Positions 57,760-64,000 of a stretch of DNA of 64,000 bases are shown here, one piece after another. A program made the position numbers and the translations under genes. The DNA is from Viridothelium virens. Its lineage: Eukaryota > Ascomycota > Dothideomycetes > Trypetheliales > Trypetheliaceae. The stretch lies in assembly GCA_010094025.1 (NCBI GenBank), contig ML991835.1, positions 1-64,000 on the forward strand. The letters are read 5' to 3'. Positions within the stretch are counted from its first letter, which is position 1. Every line of letters starts with the position of its first letter. The notes below the pieces were generated by a model. The model was not told where the DNA came from, did no database searches, and saw only the letters and a program-made list of their open reading frames with translations.

Positions 57760-60350
57760 TTAATTATTCAAGCTGTGTTTTTGAATATCCGAAAGATCTG
57801 CTATTGGCTGCTCGTCCGAAACCAGTGAATCAGCATTATAGAAGGGTTGTAGCAGCTGTACCACCGCCTCGTGCCTCTCCTTAGATGCTAACGAGAGCGG
57901 CGTCTGACCGTCTTCATCCTTTGAGTTGACCTCAACTTGGTTTGTAGCAAGTAGTAACTTTACTACTGCTTTGTGCCCACCCATAGATGCTAATGAGAGC
58001 GGCGTCCGACCGTCTTCACCCTTTGAGTTGACCTCAACTTGGTTTGTATCAAGTAGTAACTTCACTACCGCTTCTTTCCCACGCTTAGATGCTAATGAGA
58101 GTGGCGTCCGACCAGATTGATCTTTTAAGTCGACCTTAACTCGATTTGAAGTGAGCAGTAACTTCACTATCGCCTCATACCCACCCTCAGATGCCCATAA
58201 GAGCGGTGTCCGGCCAAAACGATCTTTTGAGTTAAGTTCTACTTGGTTTGTAGTGAGTAGTAACTTTACAACCGCCTCATGCCCGTCCATAGAAGCTAAT
58301 GAGAGTGGCGAAAGACCGATTTCATCTTTTGAGTTGATATTAACTTGGTTTGTAGCAAGTAGTAACTTCACTACCGCCTCGTGCCCACGCATAGATGCCC
58401 ATGAGAGCGGCGTCTGACCTTCATTACCCTTCAAGTTAATTCCATGTTTTATTCTCTGCTTGGTAATCGCCGCAGAAAGAATATGGAATCCCTTTTTTGT
58501 CAGCATTCGACTAGATCTGCCCTCCGAATAGGCTTCCCTTTGTTCCATTCCGAGCAAGATCTCGACAACTGCTGAAAGCCCGAAAAACGACGCGACGCTA
58601 AGACTATTGGGAGATTGAGGCAGCGTTGTTCTATGCTGGTCATTATACTGGTGAATCCATACTTCATATCGACTGGATCGCTTCTTGCAAAGGTCTCTTG
58701 CTAGTTTTGCTATCGTGTCCTGGCTCTGTATGTCTGTATCGCGGAAGTGAGTGGTCCAATTCGAAGAGGAATAGTCCAGCAAAACGGAATGGTCGGAATG
58801 GCCAGGGAAACGAGGTCAGAACTAAGATACCAGATACATATGTTCGCTAGAAGTTTATTCGACGTCGTTGGCTGTAGTGAACCCTTCCAGCTGCTTGGAT
58901 ATCCAAGTTGAGAGAGCTGCTTCAAACATGCACTCGATATCTGTTGTACTAAGTATTCCCTGCCAGTCTGATGAAGGAGAAAAATTTTTGAGTTAGAGAT
59001 GACAACGAACAAGCCGCATAAGTCTCGGATTGTAATTGCAAAACGATATTCTGGTTCTAATTCTTCGAACGGATCATAAGAGGCTTTTTGAGATTTCGCA
59101 ATCATCATCATATAAGACATCTCTTGGACGGACACCGGTCGCACTGCAGTAGTAACGATTGAAAGAACTATCCGAGCCTTCTCTTGGTCTGAACTCCTCT
59201 CCAGGATTTTTGTATAGGCTTCGTCGACGCTTTGAGGTATATTCCGAACTACCCTTTGAACATTGCCTCGTGTAAACTCTGGAGTCTTCTGAATAGCATC
59301 TAAGGTAAGGTAAACCCAGAGATACGCGCGATGAGATGGTGCAATTGCTGACAGTTGCTCCTGAAGGAAAATTTGCTCGTGGTTTTCTAGATCTCTTTCG
59401 ATACTAATCCTCGCGACTCTAGCTCGCACAACGATATCAATCTCCTGTGAGATTTGTTGTGCTTCAATCTCGTTCTCACCGCTTAGATGAATCAACGGGT
59501 ACTACGTCTCTAGCTGCCGAAATCCTCGTCGTATAGTTCCATAAGATCGACTGGTCACCAGAACCTCTAAGTTGTGCTTCTTTGGCTCACCAGAGTAGAA
59601 TGTGGTTAGGGTTTCTATCAATTGGGTTCGATCTTTATCTTGACATTCGTCCAAGGCATCCAGAACACAGACTACTTCTCCAGCGGCCGGATTCGCTGTG
59701 ACGCTGAGGAGAATTTTCCACAGATTGTAAAATGACTGCAAGAATCTCTCTCTCCATCCTTGTCAAGTTTATCTAGTAATGCCTCTTCCAGAAGGTGCTG
59801 TTTCTGGTCAAAAATCTGTCGAAGGATTGCACAAAGCGCATTGGTAATATTTCGTTGATCATCAAAGTCATCTTTGAAGAAGAAATAGCAGATGGTCCGG
59901 TTGCTGCTGTGAAGTACTTCATTGATCAGGTACTTCGCTAGAACCGATTTACCGCATCCAGGATCGGCGGAGACCCAAAGCAATCTAGAACCAATATCGT
60001 GATCCCATTGGCGGAAGAGATGGTGATTTACGAACCACTCACATGTCCCTAGTTCGCGGTCTCTGTTCCGCTCCTTTCGGTCTTCATAGGGGCAAGTATT
60101 GCTGTAGAGTGTTTTGAGGAATTTTGTAATCTTCTCCTTGCGGTCGAGTGGCCCTAGCCGCTTTATCAGCTCTATTCGACGAACGGCGGTCAAACTCAGG
60201 TCGTCGATCCCCAAGGGACGACGGATACACACCAGTAAAGGAGACTGAGCCTCCACCAGTATGAAAGCTGTTTCCTGTGAAGGATTGGCCTCCGTAGGTG
60301 TGCTGGTCGCCCCTGAAAGTGTTGGCGGGAGACGATGTCTGCGCTTCCAT
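57760..60350 (-). pseudogene. NLR with N-terminal amyloid-type motif: motif - NACHT - ankyrin repeats (broken)
   Basis: The first exon (60350-60233) encodes MEAQTSSPANTFRGD followed by a glycine-rich motif at residues 12-38, pattern F.G...T.GG..F.GN.F...GG...F. Intron 60172-60232 leads to a NACHT domain with P-loop A108-x4-GKS115 and Walker B-like VVCVLDALDEC. The frame then fails three times: a (GA)5 run at 59745-59754 shifts it by two bases; an in-frame TAG lies at 59502-59504 between RRGFRQLET and YPLIHLSGENEIE; and another shift occurs near 58800 before VLLDYSSSNWTTHFR. Six intact-looking ankyrin repeats finish the gene. In fungi an NLR with such a motif signals to an adjacent effector carrying the same motif; here that would be the PNP_UDP gene 440 bp upstream. 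Confidence 0.8.
57850..58435 (-). repeat. Tandem 102-nt ankyrin repeats, highly similar
   Basis: Six consecutive 34-residue units (the last partial), consensus [D/E].G.TPLSLAS..GHEAVVK and LLL.TNQV..NSKD, strongly alike at DNA level. This suggests recent expansion or homogenisation. Confidence 0.9.
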
Positions 60351-60790
60351 CGCTCTAGATCACTTCAAGGCTCTATGTCCATTCTTGAATCAGCCGTCTG
60401 CCGGACAGGCGGTGGTGACGTGGGTCCGCTACGGCTAGTTGGCTAGAATAGATGATTGAAGTAAATTGATGGGATATCATCAAAGTAATGCCATCGCAAC
60501 CACGATCGAGCCGCCTGCCTGCAAGACTGCCTTCGTGGAGCGGGGTCGCTTCAGCCTTGCACCGTGATTGGCGAGCCTCGTTAGCACCTCATTAAGCTTA
60601 TCGCTCAGATTCTAGGCAACAGTGCCTTGTAGGCACCGTGTAGTACATCCCGGTAGCACAGCACCGTCTTGACACGACGATGAGGCTGTATTTAGGGGGC
60701 TGTGCAGGTCTGCATGCAGCACGGAATACCCGAATACCACCAATGTCACATAGATCGAGCATCAGATCACCGGCTCGTTGACGTCGAGAC
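60351..60790. other. Intergenic between effector and NLR
   Basis: 440 bp separate the effector stop codon from the NLR start; both genes run on the minus strand. No other gene is seen. It must hold the NLR promoter. Confidence 0.5.
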
Positions 60791-61945
60791 TCAAAAAGTC
60801 ATATTGCCCCCATTAGAATAGAAGGTATTTCCAAGGAACGCTTTGCCTCCGGTAGTACTGATAGAACCAGAAAATACCTGGGAATCTGCAATGTCCTTTA
60901 GCGAGAGCGATCGAGTCTGCTTTTAGAGTTTCTCACAAGACTTACCATGCTCCCTGCGCTCGTCGGCTACTGCACTCGACTTCGTATAGCGACATGCTGG
61001 TAATTCGCCCAACAGTTCCTTCGCATACGCTGCTGCAGTGGCTGCCGCATATGATTGCCACTTTTTGTTCTTGTGCGAGTCTGAATAATCACAAATTCCT
61101 CGGATGACAAGACATGGGTGAGTTTGGATGACGCCAGCACCTTCCATTTCAAAGCAGATAATTTGATGCTCATTCTGGCATTTAGTTCGTTTGGTTGCTG
61201 AAATCTGGAGCTGGTTGCTGGAACCTATGTTGCCATAATGGATGTTAGGGGTATCAACCAGTCTGAGAGCTCCGTCTCCTCGGTCCTTTCGGCTCGTGGA
61301 TTTCTTTCGGTCGCAAACATCAACACAGTTCCTGCCTCTGTCTATCTCGGGATGGTCGTAGTCATCGTCGAAAAGCCTGTCGTTCTCGGCACCTTGGTCT
61401 TCGAATTTATGTTGCTCATTAGCGTTCAGCCTGCTCCGCATTTCCTTCAGAAATACAGGGATTTTGGACGCTGATCTCCTATGTTTGGCCGTGAGAGAAT
61501 TGACAATATCCAAGAGAAAAGCAGGCGGACTATTCGTGTGCCCGCTCGTTTCAAGGTGACCGTCGCCAGTCCACGCCCCAACGTCATATTGAACAACGCC
61601 GCCGAAGTTCCCTTTTGGAACGCTCACTACGACGTCCCCTAATACTATCTGAGAGGCTGCACCGTATGGCCCATAACTGCGAACACCACCTCCGATTCCA
61701 ACGACCAGGAAGCATTTGAGGTTCCTGAAAGCTGCGCACATCCAAGCGGCAAGACCGGAGGCAGCGGTAGTACCCGTTCTTGATTGGACTGCCATCACAA
61801 CATAGTGCTTTCCTATTGTTCCTCCATGGTATTTGTGGTCGCCTACGGTGATTTCTTCGTAATTATCATCAGTCATAGCCAGGGCAGCCGCCAATTCCAG
61901 CGCAAGCGGCGCAATCCATCCGATAGTGTATCGAGTATTGTCCAT
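60791..61945 (-). CDS. PNP_UDP-domain effector with C-terminal amyloid-type motif
   Basis: Two exons (61945-60946, 60885-60791) encode 364 residues. The nucleoside-phosphorylase-type domain starts YTIGWIAPLALELAAALAM and shows GIGGG at 83-87, FEMEGAG at 265-271 and RGICDYSDSH at 282-291, all hallmarks of the family, followed by a conserved W and AAATAAAYAKELL. The second exon adds a 27-residue glycine-rich tail at 338-364 with the same F.G...T.GG..F.GN.F...GG...F pattern as the NLR start; 12 of 27 positions are identical. This arrangement, effector with C-terminal motif beside an NLR with an N-terminal motif, is known from fungal amyloid-signalling pairs. All frames are intact. The start is 61945; the longer frame starts with a non-ATG codon. 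Confidence 0.9.
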
Positions 61946-62529
61946 AGAATCAATGTGGATCTGAGGGTGGAGCGCTACGGCACTTGAGACGCCCAATCAG
62001 AACGTCAGAGAAGCGGTGATCGGGAAAGTAGAACCACTTGAAGGAGCCTTTCTATGTGTAGCAACTGGAGTAGCGATTTGGAAAGCTATATCAATCCCGT
62101 GTCGTCGAGGTAGGCAGTATTATTGACTGCACGGGGCTTGGAGATGATTGAACATCGGCTTTGGTGGCTAGAGTATCGTACACCGGCGAAAAGCGCTTGG
62201 CTCGGGCGCTCTTTAGCGGGGTCCGGTTTGAACAGCACAGCCTCATACATATTCTGCCCTTTCGATCTGCTTGATTTACAGTTCGGTACCACTTAAGGGC
62301 AAATTTTGCCAAAGCGAGTGAAGTCGCGAACTAGTAGATCCAGATCTGGGCCTACTAGGTTCGTTTATAGTGCTCCAGTAGAAATGAGTAGAACGAACCT
62401 CCACGGTACTCTACATGAAGATGCGGGGTCAGGGTGCTTTTGATACAAAATCGCCGTTTCCCCACAGAAGTGCATTAACTCCGACAACCAACTTGGAGCA
62501 GGTAAGTCTTAGTCAAATCAGAGCTCGCT
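61946..62529. other. Divergent promoter, effector and P450
   Basis: A 584-bp region upstream of both the effector (-) and the P450 (+). No other gene is seen. Confidence 0.5.
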
Positions 62530-64000
62530 ATGCCAATCTTAGACACATGGGCAGCTATTATTTCTCTGTTCGTAATTTATTGTGTTAGTGTTGCTACCTA
62601 TCGGCTATTTTTCCATCCTCTGGCAAAGTTTCCAGGCCCCAAACTAGCAGCAGTCACAAAATGGTATGAATTCTATTTCGATATCTTGAAACAACCTGGC
62701 GGAACCTTTTTCATTGAGATAGAGCGCATGCATGAGATTTACGGTATAGAATCCCGTCAAGGTTTACCTCCTTTAATTCCACTTAATATCCATTCCAAGG
62801 ACCCATCATACGCATCAATCCAGACGAAATACATGTTAGAGACTCATCGTGGGTCGAGGTACTAGAAATTGGACCTACCCATGTAACACTTACTAGGTTC
62901 AGAGCAGAATCATCATTCTCCTGGGCTGATATTTTCAGGGAGTCCGTGACAAATACCCTCCAGCACCGCATATGGCTGGTACTCCAGATGGCAGTAAGCT
63001 GACCGACAGAGTGCTCTTAAGTACGTTACGGATTGACTGTCTCTCACAGTATTTGGGACCATACCTCATCGACTCCATCGTCAGCGACGCGCCGTTATCA
63101 GTTCATTCTTCTCAAAGGCCTCTGTTGCTTCCAAGGAGTCAAGAATCCACGTTCTGACGGAGCAGCTTTTCGATTTAATGCGGAAGCAATTCAAAGAAAA
63201 GGGATACGCGGACATGCGAATCATTGCCATATCCTATACGACTGATGTTCTGTGCGATGTTTGCTTAGATTATTCCATGAATTTGCTCAAGGAGGAACAG
63301 CGAGGTATTGACTGGTATGACACAATACATGCCGTAGCAATGTCGACCCCGCTTGTGAAGCAATTCACCTGGATCATGCCGTTAGTATTGCAGCTGCCTG
63401 ACCAGCTGATAACCCTCATCTCACGACAAATGTCGCGAATAGTCCATTTTAACCAGGTATGCCCTGCTGATTTCATCCGAGATGGAAGTTAGGTCATTCA
63501 TAATGCTTACGACGAGTTAGGGCGTGGAAGAGCAGGCCAAAATAACGATCAGGAAACAGGCGAGCAGTGCTGTACCGGCAAATGAGGCAATGTCTCCACG
63601 GAGTATATTCCACAGTATCCTCTTCAATCCAAACATTTCGCCAGATGAGCAAAAGCCGAAGCGCATGGCACAAGAGGGTTTCGGCGTCGTCGGAACTGGA
63701 GGAGAGACCACAGGCCGAATCGTAACCACAGCCATGTTCTTTCTACTAGAGAAGAAGAGCGATGCATTGGAGAGGTTGAAAAGGGAACTCGCGGAGACAC
63801 TGTCACAGCCGGGTGCCAAGATTGATCTCAAGACCCTGGAGCGGCTCCCTTGGCTGGTGCGTATGACGCTCTTTCAGCCGCGTTCTACAGTTGCCGACTT
63901 ATATTTTTCCTAGACAGCTGTCATCAAAGAGACACTCCGAATTGCACCAGTATTGACGTCTCGCCTACCTGTGGTTTCACCCGACAAGGCACTAAGATAC
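62530..64000 (+). CDS. Cytochrome P450, N-terminal part (cut by window edge)
   Basis: Six exons (62530-62743, 62800-62882, 62939-62993, 63050-63456, 63521-63856, 63914 onward) encode at least 413 residues and continue beyond the window. A membrane anchor at about residues 8-27 (AAIISLFVIYCVSVATYRLF) precedes FHPLAKFPGPKLAA. Then come PIIRINPDEIHVRD, VRDKYPPAPHMAGTPDG, IFGTIPHRLHRQRRA (C-helix region), the I-helix GTGGETTGR, and the ExxR motif KETLR just inside the right edge. The heme Cys lies outside. All introns are 56-64 nt. It is probably a microsomal monooxygenase of secondary or xenobiotic metabolism; the substrate is unknown. Confidence 0.95.

Noticed and set aside
59740-59760. Short intron to explain the NACHT frame shift
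   Set aside because: No donor/acceptor pair of realistic length; the two-base slip in the GA run restores the family sequence exactly.

Overview
This is a stretch of filamentous ascomycete (Pezizomycotina) nuclear genome. Genes are dense, occur on both strands without operons, and carry short spliceosomal introns (about 45-110 nt, GT-AG with CTAAC-like branch sites, and two or three GC-AG introns). The families are typically fungal: Zn2Cys6 factor, rhodopsin-like/PTH11-type membrane protein, UstYa-like protein, fungal NLRs, PLAC8, secreted small proteins and P450. I found no rRNA, tRNA, CRISPR or bacterial feature. Exons were rebuilt by eye from splice signals and reading frame, and the frames close for all intact models.

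Left third (0.4-12.7 kb), a candidate biosynthetic neighbourhood: an O-methyltransferase, a GABA/choline-type permease, a rhodopsin-like seven-TM protein, a small secreted precursor with five near-identical repeats mostly bordered by Lys-Arg (Kex2) sites, a divergently transcribed UstYa-type (DUF3328) protein with both HxxHC motifs, and a prolyl-aminopeptidase-like S33 hydrolase. Precursor plus UstYa protein is the signature of fungal dikaritin-like RiPPs, but the repeat sequence (PPVVPEG-type, no Tyr) differs from the known cores I recall.

Middle (13-34 kb), mostly ordinary genes: a small N-myristoylation-type protein, a SET protein, a TGL-type patatin lipase, an F-box-like protein, a secreted four-Cys protein, a divergent CoA-transferase/acyl-CoA dehydrogenase pair, a single-TM glycoprotein, another secreted protein, mercaptopyruvate sulfurtransferase and a Nudix hydrolase.

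Right half (35-62 kb), an immune-receptor-like island: an intact Goodbye-NACHT-TPR-zinc-finger STAND protein with MITEs in two introns and downstream of its stop; a decayed Helo-like/ankyrin gene; and a head-to-tail pair made of a PNP_UDP-domain effector ending in a glycine-rich amyloid-type motif and a broken NACHT-ankyrin NLR that begins with the matching motif. Between them lie APC11, PLAC8, epoxide hydrolase, Zn2Cys6, DJ-1/PfpI and unknown genes. A P450 runs off the right edge.

The two systems most worth following are the repeat precursor/UstYa pair (8.4-10.5 kb) and the effector/NLR pair sharing a motif (57.8-61.9 kb).
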